Part shown: positions 55,419 through 64,000 of the stretch, in pieces
Layout of the letters: the number at the start of each line of letters is the position of its first letter
How positions within the stretch are numbered: the first letter of the stretch is position 1
Position numbers and translations under genes: made by a program
The notes under the pieces: generated by a model
Databases searched by the model: none
What the model was told of the DNA's origin: nothing
Seen by the model: the letters and a program-made list of their open reading frames with translations, nothing else
DNA from: Fistulifera solaris
Taxonomy: Eukaryota > Bacillariophyta > Bacillariophyceae > Naviculales > Stauroneidaceae
Direction of reading: 5' to 3'
Assembly (NCBI GenBank): GCA_030295235.1
Contig: AP026142.1
Span: 372,001-436,000, forward strand
Length of the DNA: 64,000 nt

Positions 55419-55861
55419 TCGTCGGCTTCATCCTGATAGTTTGGAGCAGCAAGGCGTTTTTGTTGTTGTTTTTCTGGAAAAATGAGCGGTCCGTGCAAAA
55501 AAACGCTGCGGGTCATCTATTTTATTAGATTGCGAGAATGACTGCAAGTCAGTCGTGGAGTTAAGTCACGCATAAGATCCGAATCTTTTTGTGCCGCCGG
55601 AAGCGCGGCGCGCTCCCGACTACTTTCCTACACATACTACAACATCCGAAGTACATTTCAAGATGAGAGTGGATGATGAGGAATGACACAAATTGTTGAG
55701 CGAGAGATGCGAAGAAGAAGAAAAAGATTTTATGATGCCCTCGCGCTTCTCGCCGTTTCACTTTTAACAACAACAATAACCTTCGCGTCCATTCCATTCC
55801 ATTCTATTCTTCTTATTATTATTTCTCTTCTTCTTTCACCAAACAAGCAAATAACGAAACT
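55419..55861. other. Intergenic, divergent promoter region
   Basis: Between the TLC gene and the succinyl-CoA ligase gene. It has TTC/CTT-rich stretches; open frames here look non-coding. Confidence 0.4.
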
Positions 55862-57264
55862 ATGCTGGCATTGCGTTGTTCCTTCGCCCGACCGCGCCTG
55901 ACCGCGGGGGCCGTCCGTCATCTCAACGTGCACGAATATGTCTCCATGGAGATTATGCAAGCGCACGGCATCAAAACACCAATTGCAGTGTCGCCAGTAC
56001 TCCCGAAGAAGCCGAACAAATCTTTTTGCATAAATTGAACAAGCGTAAGTAGTATTTGTGATAATAGAACGATCGTTCGGTATACTCGAGTGCTGACACG
56101 TACACTCTCCTTTCTTTCATGATAGCCGGCACACCCCTACTAGACGTGGTGATTAAAGCCCAAGTCCTTTCGGGAGGACGCGGCTTGGGACATTTTAAAA
56201 GTGGTTTCAAAGGCGGTGTCCACATGGTCACGAAAGCGGGTCAGGCCCGTGATTTCGCCAAAAGCATGTTGGGAGAAGAACTTGTTACGAAACAAGCACC
56301 GAATGGCATTATTTGTAACAAAGTATTGCTGATGGAACGCATGTACATGCGGAACGAAATGTATCTCAGTATTCTCATGGATCGGGCGAGTCAGGGACCT
56401 CTCATGGTGGCGAGTCCGCGGGGTGGAACGTCGATTGAAGATGTGGCGGCCACCAATCCCGAAGTGATCTTCACGCAACCGATTGATATTACCGTAGGTT
56501 TGACGGACGAACAGGCGCAACGGATGGCGGGAAATCTTGGACTGGAGCCGGGTTCGGAAGGACATGCCCAAGCCGTGACTTTGATGAAAAACTTATACAA
56601 TATGTTCATTGCCTGTGATTGCACGCAAGTCGAAGTCAATCCATTGGCGGAAACGCCGTCGGGAGACATTGTGGTGTGTGATGCCAAGGTCAATTTTGAT
56701 GACAATGCCGAGTTTCGTCAAACCGGTATCTTTGCTCGACGCGATACGACACAAGAGGATCCGCGTGAAGTCGCCGCGAGTGAGTACGATTTGAATTACA
56801 TTGGTCTCGATGGGAACATTGGTTGCATGGTGAACGGCGCCGGCTTGGCCATGTCCACAATGGACATTATTCAACTCAAGGGTGGATCTCCGGCCAACTT
56901 TTTGGATGTTGGTGGTGGAGCTTCCGAACAACAAGTACAGAAAGCATTCGAAATTCTCAATGCCGATCCCAAGGTCAAGGCCATCTTGGTCAACATCTTC
57001 GGTGGTATCATGCGCTGTGATGTTATTGCGAACGGAATTTTGAATGCGGTCAAAGAAATTGGTATCAGCAAACCCATTGTCATTCGTTTGCAAGGAACGA
57101 ACGTCGACAAGGCCAAGACGTTGATTGAAGGATCGCCGTACCGGATGATTTTGGCGGATGACTTGGAAGCGGCCGCGGAAAAGGCCGTGGGGGTGGCGGA
57201 AATTGTCGCGCAGGCAGAAAAGATTGAGGTGGATGTCAAATTTGAAGGATTTAACAACTTGTAA
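55862..57264 (+). CDS. Succinyl-CoA ligase (succinate-CoA synthetase) beta subunit, mitochondrial
   Basis: About 440 aa in two exons, 55862-56044 and 56126-57264, with an 81-nt intron (GTAAGT...ATGATAG). Mitochondrial presequence MLALRCSFARPRLTAG, then the ATP-grasp domain: LNVHEYVSMEIMQAHGI, AQVLSGGRGLGHFKSGFKGG, CTQVEVNPLAETPSGD, CDAKVNFDDNAEFRQ. The ligase domain has CMVNGAGLAMSTMDIIQLKG, FLDVGGGASEQQVQKAF and LVNIFGGIMRCDVIANGI. It catalyses the substrate-level phosphorylation step of the TCA cycle with the alpha subunit. The GGVHMVTK stretch looks closer to GTP-type than ATP-type subunits, but I would not decide on that. One base is missing near 55981 (CCAATTGCAG), before the intron. Confidence 0.95.
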
Positions 57265-57436
57265 ATTGACATGGTAGATATCTAGCAAACGAATAAATTC
57301 ATTGCGTTGAAATGATCATTGATTAGAATATATTTTCGAGTGAATAGTCAAGCATGGGTTGAGGGGTATCAAAGCACAGCCCTAATTTCTGTCAGAGGGA
57401 AAACATTTCGTCGGTACAACCAGAAATGTATGTAAT

Positions 57437-58088
57437 TTATTGAGAAACAAACGTCACTTTCAAGATAGATTGACCCACTTTCATTTCGATGCCATCTTCC
57501 AAAGGATAGGGAACATCGACTTGAACATCTTCGTCCCGAATCAATGTTCCATTGGAAGAACCCGTGTCTGTAAAATAAAACGTTCCATTTTCTACCGTAA
57601 ACTTGCCGTGCGTCGTCGATACTTCTAAATCATGACAGAGAGAAACGCCATTTTGTTTGAATTTCTTCCCCTTGGATCGACCCAAGAGACACGGTTTGTT
57701 GGGTTTGGGTGTGACGAAAAAGGAGCTGCCCGCATGTTCTCCCGAGATGATATCGATTTTCAAAGTATCTTTATGGCTGGCTCCTTTTTTGTCTTTTTGC
57801 TTCCGTGGAGGGTTTGGAATTTTCGCAGTTCTCCACCATTTGTTCATGACAATTGTAAAGTTCACGTACACCATCTTCCAGCTCTTGTTGCAAGACCTTT
57901 AATGCCATTTCAGCTTTCTTATCTGTTTTGGCCAAGGCTTGCTGTAATACAAAGTTGAGAGCGTCTTCGACGGTGGATTTGCCGGTCGGAAAAGGAACTG
58001 TAGCGCCGAAGGATGCGTCAGAGACGGGGAGAGGCGGTTCACTGAACCGGCGATGACACTTACCATCATTCAATAACGTAGAAGTCAT
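57437..58088 (-). CDS. FHA-domain protein
   Basis: About 216 aa. The helical N-terminal half (TVEDALNFVLQQALAKTDKK and so on) precedes a C-terminal FHA domain with the canonical phosphothreonine-binding residues: CLLGRSKGKKF (Gly-Arg), STTHGKFTV (Ser-x-x-His) and TGSSNGTLIRDED (Asn-Gly). FHA domains read phosphothreonine in signalling, DNA repair and splicing. One A5 run near 57793 (GCAAAAAGAC) is one base too long, and trimming it joins the two halves. The start at 58088 (MTSTLL) is preferred over the upstream Met at 58169. Confidence 0.88.
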
Positions 58089-58569
58089 CGTATTTGTTGA
58101 TGAATAGCAATTGAGATTGATTCGTATGGTTATATATTTCAATGATGGAGAGCCGACACGATGAGACAAAGAATGTGAGGCAATGTGCGCATTCTCTCAA
58201 AGAGCGTTTTATGTAACGGCTATGTATGAAACGTGAAGGGTTTAATCGTTATTCTATGTTTGTATACCTGGTTAAGGCTTACGCGCAGGCAAAACTTAGT
58301 ATAGTTAATGTTGTAGGAAACGCAACAGAGTGCGACATAACCTACTCATACGTATACTACTTGTACCAGGTACGTAGCGTAGTAGCGATGCTCTTCTCCG
58401 CCAAGCCCTATCCTCTCGCTATGTCGATGAAAAACCTCCTCCGCACTTCTTGTTGAAGAGCTTTGCTTTAAAAAATCATCATTGAAACAAGCCATTTTAT
58501 CTTGATCCTCACACAAACCGTGTAAACTTAAAAGATTCCAGACCGCGGTCGAATCCAGCAGATGCAATC
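58089..58569. other. Intergenic, divergent promoter region
   Basis: Contains GTACCAGGTAC near 58365-58375, another copy of the palindromic core seen at 32 kb. No gene. Confidence 0.5.
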
Positions 58570-59100
58570 ATGAGTCATCACGCCATCAACGCTACCGCCG
58601 CCTTCTCGTACAGTATAGTTTGGACACCACTTCCTTTCATAACATGGATCTTTCCATTCATTGGTCATACTGGCATTGCTGACTCCAAAGGGATTATTTC
58701 AGATTTTCAAGGTCCTTACTTTGTCGGAGATCGGGGTCACATGGCGTTTGGGGCTCCCACGAAAGTATTGAAAATTCGGTTTGTCGAAGAAGAAGACGAA
58801 GACAATACTGAATTCTGTCACGCCTCGCAATGGGATGAAGCAATCCAAGAAGCGAATGCTGTATACCGTGGGCGTATGCACAATTTGTTTTGCGACAATT
58901 GTCACTCGCATGTAGCGTATGCATTGAATCGAATGGCTGTCAAAGATTATGGAGTCGAGAAATGGGATATGGTGAAGATTGCTGTTCTCGTATTTTTTCG
59001 GGGGCGCTTTGTTTCGTGGGGTGCCATGCTCCAAAGCTGGGGTCCTTTTCTTGTGATAGTTATGCTGATTTGGTTTGGTAGCAGATGGGGAAACAAATGA
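58570..59100 (+). CDS. TMEM222 (DUF778) family membrane protein
   Basis: 176 aa, intact. Matches the TMEM222/RTH1 family closely in my recollection: SIVWTPLPFITWIFPFIGHT, SDFQGPYFVGDRGHMAFGAP, then MHNLFCDNCHSHVAYALNRM and a C-terminal hydrophobic pair of helices (FLVIVMLIWFG). The Cys/His cluster CDNCHSH is the family hallmark. In plants the relative RTH (RTE1 homologue) acts on ethylene receptors at the Golgi/ER; the function in a diatom is unknown. Confidence 0.93.
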   Translation: MSHHAINATAAFSYSIVWTPLPFITWIFPFIGHTGIADSKGIISDFQGPYFVGDRGHMAFGAPTKVLKIRFVEEEDEDNTEFCHASQWDEAIQEANAVYRGRMHNLFCDNCHSHVAYALNRMAVKDYGVEKWDMVKIAVLVFFRGRFVSWGAMLQSWGPFLVIVMLIWFGSRWGNK

Positions 59101-59457
59101 ACTACCAGTAGTTTGACTCTTTGCAGAGGCTAATGATTGAATTTTTTCTAATGTCTTGCGTCACCAACGCACAGAAAGTAATCACATGCAAAGGAACAGG
59201 GAAATCGCAACTTGGATTGCAACCCACAGAAATAGTAACGGTAATCATCAGGGTGAATTAAGGCGAACATAGCGTTGATAATCTACATCGATGGAACAGC
59301 CACTTCGCTTAGAAAAGTGTAAGCTCACGACACACGATGAAAGCACACAAAATCGCCGCAGACGTTGTGGGATCAATCGAACTAGTCGAGATGAAGCGGA
59401 GAGGTAAAAAATCACTATCGGTTCAAACTGTTGTCTCAACTGAGCCAGGACTGCGAT
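59101..59457. other. Intergenic between convergent genes
   Basis: No gene recognised. Confidence 0.4.
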
Positions 59458-60487
59458 TTAGTTTTCATTCACGAAGCCAGATAATTTTTGGTTGAAATTG
59501 ATGACGCTGTTTCGGCCTTCGTCGTCACGATTTTCCTCATTGCCGTCGATACCTTCTCTCTCGCTTTCGATAGTGCTTCCAAGCTGGAAAAATCCTTCTT
59601 GCTCCAAACTTTCCAAATACTTGCTTAGCTTATCTTTACTTTCCACAACGCAGTCATACTGGCGCCACAACTCGCAATGTCTGTGAGACCAAGCGAGATA
59701 TCACGCGTCAGAGAAACAAGAGGGCAAATACAACAGGCACGATATCTCTACTCGACTTACTGAATCTCAATGCAGTAGTCCGCGTATTTCCCGTCCTCCG
59801 TAATTGCATCGACGATGGGTAAAGTCACGCTCCGCCATTCACGAACATTGTCGTTTGCGTATTGCTCGACTTTTTTATAAAGTTGAGCCAGCAACAAGGA
59901 AATATCACCTGCTTCCACGGGCACTCGTAGAATGATGTGAAATATCGCCGCCCGCTCACTCCAGATAACAAAACGACTGTTCAGATGAGCTTCATTTGGC
60001 CAATTCATCACGCCGGTGCGATTCAAGAATTCGAAATGAGTGCACACCAGATCGATATACTTGACACGGTAAACGTTCTATGCCTTGAGACAGACACTTT
60101 CTTCGGTCGGGTCTATTTCCACCAAATCTCCAACCTCGTAAGGGCGTAGCTTGTAATAGAATAGATTGCGTTCGTAATTGTTGGCGTAGTCCACAGCGAT
60201 CAGCAATGCATAGAGGAGAATCGCCAAGATGGTGACAAAGGTCCAAAAACACGGCAAAGGGAATGATGCAGCATGCATAGACAAAGATCCATGTGAAGAC
60301 AATGACAAAATCCAAATAGATCAGCTGAAAGAAGAAAACAGCCAGTTTTCGTCCGAAGGGAACTTTTGACTGCTCGTAGAGTTTGCGGCGGGCAGCGTGT
60401 CTATCATCATTGTCGCTTTCGTTGGCGCTGGAGAAAAGAACTAGCGCTGGCGATGTAAATTATTGCTTGCGAAAGATTATAAGACAT
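59458..60487 (-). pseudogene. MscS/MSL-like mechanosensitive channel, short copy with an in-frame stop
   Basis: If read through, about 315 aa in two exons (60487-59761 and 59680-59458; 80-nt intron, GTAAGT...CACAG). MSYNLSQAII start, two hydrophobic helices (LDFVIVFTWIFVYACCII and FVTILAILLYALLIAV), then the MscS beta domain (LRPYEVGDLVEID, NVYRVKYID, VMNWPNEAHLNSRFVIW) and a C-terminal cage-like region (FHIILRVPVEAGDIS). This aligns with plant MSL8-10 C-termini. An in-frame TAG at 60078-60080 sits where the paralogue has Leu (SVFLNTLNVYRV versus SVCLKA-stop-NVYRV). Two T runs near 60265 and 60445 are each one base long. The TAG is a substitution, so unlike the indels it is less likely to be a consensus error. 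Confidence 0.6.
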
Positions 60488-60750
60488 TTTGAAAGACTAT
60501 TATTGGAAGGCAAGAGTGCGGTTTGCAAATTGAAAACGACATGAATGGATTATTGCGATTTTATTGCGTTATTTTATGTGCGCGGTGCTGTTTTCTTTTC
60601 GAGTCGTGCGTCTATTTCACGGGACTCACAGATTTATCATTCACATTCCTTATTATATTATTATGACATACTATATGGTATCGTGATCCTTGTTGATTGA
60701 AACGGACTACATAACACGATTGGAACTCAAATACACGGTTTCGTTTCAAA
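60488..60750. promoter_or_regulatory. Short divergent spacer between two MSL-like copies
   Basis: 263 bp separate the two divergent ATGs, so any promoter elements must be shared. No specific element identified. Confidence 0.4.
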
Positions 60751-61506
60751 ATGTCTCACAAATTCACGCCAGCAACCATCACCGCGAACGTAAGTTCATT
60801 CCTCTGCACAAATCGAGGTAAAGATGACAGACAAGTCCGCCGCAATCACTTGTCCCCGGCTCATTCTTCGCTTTTTCCGGGATAGTCTCGACGCCATTGA
60901 CTTCTATAACGGACATCCTTGCAAGGTTGGTGAATTTATCGAGATCGATCAGCCTAACGATAGCGTTTTCCTCAACACGCTAAACGTTTATCGCGTCGAC
61001 AAGATCGCCTGGATGTACACGGAGGTCACTTGCTTGGCCAACGGTGAGCGGGTTCGTTGGCACAATTCAAGTCTGTGCCGCTACAGATCGATGACATGCT
61101 GGAGTTATTGTCCAGTAAGATTCGAAATCGTGCTTCCTTTGCCTGTGGGTACTGGTGACCCCCTTTCCTTGTTTTTATTTGAGAGCAAGATCAGGCAATT
61201 TGCAAACGAGAACCCTGGCGAATGGCGTAAAGCAAACACATTCTTTTGTGATCAAACGGCTGGAGGGCTTCGTGTTATGATTGAGTAAGTTGAATAGAGA
61301 GGTAATCTGCGATTGAGTATTGCCCCTGCTTCTCTGACGCGTTCTTGTCATTTGCTTCCTATTTCAGACACAACGAAGTGTGGGGACAACTTAAGCTCGT
61401 CTTGAAGAGCAGAGAAAAGCTGATTGCTTACTGCAAGGAGCTTACTGAAGAGATCCGCCCGGCAGATGCTATTGACGATGGCTTTGCTATCACTGTGTTC
61501 CCCTAG
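60751..61506 (+). pseudogene. Short MscS/MSL-like copy lacking the membrane helices
   Basis: About 223 aa in two exons (60751-61284 and 61368-61506; 83-nt intron, GTAAGT...TTTCAG). The start MSHKFTPATI resembles the other copy, and HPCKVGEFIEIDQPNDSVFL, NTLNVYRVDKI and IRQFANENPGEWRKAN match its beta domain and cage. The intron is in the same place and phase. The two transmembrane helices present in the minus-strand copy are missing, and one frame change lies at about 60830-60880. With no pore it cannot be a channel by itself; it is either a relic or a soluble fragment. Confidence 0.5.
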
Positions 61507-61739
61507 AGTTTTATGGCAATGTTGACAGAATTTGGTGCTCTAGGAGCTCTAGTTTCAACAGAGCTTACAATTTGGATCTCAAAGTTCTGCAAAAATACGT
61601 TAAGTTGTGTAGACCTACTGTGCTGATGCTTTATAGAGTATTTATTTTAGCTCAAGAGATTTCAGAAAATACGGAGAAGCACTTTTAGCGCATCTCACCC
61701 GTGACAACGGCTTCACGAAGCTAAGTGCAAGTGTTCAAA

Positions 61740-62480
61740 TTAACGCGGCCGTGCCATCGTCGCCACCATCCGTAACTTGTGGCTGCTCAACCATTCCACA
61801 ACTTCCGATCGACTAAAACCTACCGCACCGTGGCTGGAAATAGAGAAGTCGATCCGCCAGACGTCGTGCAAAAATAGCGACAAACGTCGACAATGCCGCC
61901 CAGTTCGCGACCGTACAACCGTTTCAATTCGTAACATTCTGGGCTCGCGCACCATATGACGCCAACAACTTCTTGACATCTTCAATGTCCCCGACCAGCT
62001 CGCTCACATGACTGGTGAATTGCCATTTTTCGTACATTGTTTGACGTACGCTAATTGTTGCTGTTCGGGGATTTGCTGGATCAAATACTACTCACACACA
62101 TCAGCATGACCGCCGGTCACATACAAAGTATTCCCGAGGCGTCGTACCTGCTGCCGCTCAATACAAGAGTGTAGCCCCATCCCGCGCGGCTGCATTCTGC
62201 ACCGACAATCCCAACCGTAATATCAGCGTCTCTACGCTTTCGAAATCGCTCAATGCAACAAAGTCGCCCCCTGGTAGTCACGTTCGTGTAGATTGGCGCC
62301 GTTCTGATAATACCTTACTGTATAGTGATTCGATGAGTTGTGCGGCTTACCTTTTACCGCACGTGATGATGTTGTCGGTTGCGTCGGCTGTTGCATTCGA
62401 GGCGGATCATGGTCCGCTGTAAACCTTAATTGCGTACAAAATCGGGGCTTACTGCGGCTGGCTGGGGCTCTTAACAACGG
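61740..62480 (-). pseudogene. Decayed ankyrin-repeat gene
   Basis: Several ankyrin-like phrases occur on this strand in changing frames: NGANLHERDYQGATLLH (about 62250-62300), DGATLLY after LILRLGLSVQNAAA (about 62170-62240), GDIEDVKKLLASYGARAQNV (about 61940-62000) and HDVWRIDFSISSHGAV then SEVVEWLSSHK (61770-61880). They are broken by several stops and frame shifts, many more than in the neighbouring genes. The phrases match the ankyrin style common in diatoms. Read as a pseudogene; boundaries approximate. Confidence 0.5.
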
Positions 62481-62899
62481 AATGAATTATTGCCGTCCTA
62501 CAAACGGAATCTGCATAGCGTGAAACGTAAAAAGGGCGCCAGATGTTTAGCGTGACACGTGAAACGGCGCCAGACCAGCCCAGATCGGTACTCATCCGAA
62601 ATTTGGCGAGACGAAGCATCACAGCGCATCGCACCCTTCATCGTTGTTTACATCGAAGTCACACCCGTTTCCCACCCTGCAACGCGAAACACATTCCGTT
62701 CATCTGCTAGAAAGCAACATTATTCAGTCAACCATCTTTCATTGATCAACTACAGTTATCCTCGTCAATACATCTATCTTACTTTGCGACATTGCCAGGC
62801 CGAAATACGTCATTCTTACAACAATATGTTGACACCATCAACGACTGGAAGAAAAGTCACAATCGATCACCTACCAAACTACGACAACATTGCTTTGGG
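62481..62899. other. Spacer upstream of the third MSL-like gene
   Basis: An open frame reaches upstream from 62900 to about 62711 without an ATG, so the true start of the next gene may lie here. Otherwise nothing recognised. Confidence 0.3.
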
Positions 62900-64000
62900 A
62901 TGACTTCTGGATTGATTGCACTTGCGATTGGAATAGCAGGGCTGATGGCAGAAGCATCGTTTGCTAAGAGCCCGCGGTGGCTGCATATCGCTTTCTTGCA
63001 ATTCCTTTATTTAGCCATCGCAATTTTCCTCCAGTTTATGCATTTGGGCGCAATTTGGATGGTGAAAGGTTTCCCTTTATCACTCCAAAGCAGACCGCAT
63101 TGTTCCCAACGACTCTACTTGGCTTATGTTATGGCGGGTATCTTCTCATGGTCGAGATGTATGCCGTTCCAGCGCTCGTCTTCAGCTGGGCGTCTCTTAA
63201 CTTGATCTTCATGCAAGCTCTGAGTACTTACCTGGAGCGATTGTTGGGGCTTGGTTTGCTGCTTTCCTTTCTGTACTCAGTCTTGCGATTGATCGTCAAA
63301 CTGTACGCAGTTAAACTGGCATATCAGTTCCGCGCTCAGGATCTCGAAGAGGTGATGAAAAAACTTGTCGTCATCCTCAAGCTGTCTCAATCAAAGAGCT
63401 TTGGTGATCTTACTGAAGAGAACATAGACAATTGTAGACTGCTACTCAAACAAATAGAAGAGCAACCTTCTGAACGAGAGCAACCTTACATTGATGTTAC
63501 AGTCCGAATTCTGTGTTTGATTCAAGCCTCCTTAGAGCTACTACTAACGAAAATTTGTACACCGGCCAAGGAGATCCACAAGCGTTTACTTGCTTCACAA
63601 TTGGGAGATGAGGAAGCGACAACAAACACTGTCAATATCTTCAAGTATGCTTCTCTTGTTGGTCGCAAAGAAGCCAAAGAAGCCATCAAGCTGTTTCGCC
63701 CATGTCCAAATGGAGATATTTCTGCCCTAGACTTTATTGAGAAAGTCGAGTCAGTCTATAAGGATCTCGATCTTATCATGCAACAAACTGAATCTGTCTC
63801 ACATCTTGTTTTTCAGCATCAGAACATGATGTACTTTACTTTTGGTGCAGTTGCTGTCATTGCGGTCGCTTCACTTCTCTTTGTTCCCACAATTATTGCT
63901 CTTGTCATCGGCAGTGTATTGGGTGCTTGCGCTTTGTCAATTCCTGAGCACTGGATGGGGTTTTATTGCAAAGATGCCCTGACTATTATTGAACGCCAAA
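62900..64000 (+). CDS. MscS/MSL-like mechanosensitive channel, N-terminal part (runs off the window)
   Basis: From MTSGLIALAIGIAGLMAEAS the frame shows about four N-terminal helices (LHIAFLQFLYLAIAIFLQFM, TLLGLCYGGYLLMVEMYAVP, LGLGLLLSFLYSVLRL), a cytosolic helical section (RAQDLEEVMKKLVVILKLSQ), and an EF-hand-like loop PNGDISALDFIEKVESVYKD. Then comes a helix pair (YFTFGAVAVIAVASLLFVPT and IIALVIGSVLGACALSIPE) that should lead into the pore and beta domain beyond the right edge. This is the plan of plant MSL4-10. One T run near 63068 (GGTTTCCC) is one base short. Same family as the two short copies beside it. Confidence 0.65.

Noticed and set aside
55561-55797. Minus-strand frame with a Cys pattern FGCCSMC
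   Set aside because: Surrounded by poly-Phe and basic low complexity from CTT-rich DNA; no zinc-finger spacing.

Overview
The window reads as nuclear DNA of a photosynthetic stramenopile, most likely a pennate diatom (Phaeodactylum-like; inferred, not proven). The grounds are: genes are closely packed on both strands; introns are short (about 57-105 nt, GT-AG); several precursors carry a signal peptide followed by a diatom-type plastid motif with Phe at the cleavage site (at 8.3-9.2, 9.8, 18.2 and 48.5 kb); and the gene content is eukaryotic (histones, AP-1 mu, VPS41, UTP13, SNU114, PPR-SMR). I found no rRNA, tRNA, CRISPR array or retroviral-type element.

Layout. 0-10.7 kb: end of an unknown gene, a PPR-SMR protein, a BAR-like protein with a repeat-rich tail, a lipocalin, a plastid membrane protein and a PAP/fibrillin. 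10.9-13.7 kb: histone H1, H2B and H2A. 14-22.5 kb: AP-1 mu, a plastid KEA-type K+/H+ antiporter, a pirin, a charged repeat protein and a small secreted Cys protein. 22.8-24.2 kb: a second H2A (near-identical inverted copy) divergent from H3. 24.2-35.2 kb: a hydrolase-like protein, an AGC kinase, two tandem membrane RING-H2 proteins, a gene-poor stretch with a Helitron-like relic, D-2-hydroxyglutarate dehydrogenase and an LYR protein. 35.4-38.7 kb: two secreted lipocalins flanking a sulfotransferase. 39-59 kb: mostly conserved housekeeping genes (VPS41, UTP13, a plastid cpn10-like protein, a BTB/T1 protein, SNU114, a TLC protein, succinyl-CoA ligase beta, an FHA protein, a TMEM222 homologue). 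59.4-64 kb: three MscS/MSL-type channel genes (one with an in-frame stop, one short, one running off the window) and a decayed ankyrin-repeat gene.

About thirty single-base frame breaks interrupt otherwise well-conserved genes, most of them at short homopolymers. Each restores a full-length protein of the expected family when the run is read one base longer or shorter. I read these as probable consensus errors, so gene spans are given across the breaks and the breaks are named. The strongest biological signal is a covarying 16-nt hairpin with conserved flanks just after the stop codon of all five histone genes, in the position of the animal histone stem-loop but with the purine/pyrimidine polarity of the stem reversed.
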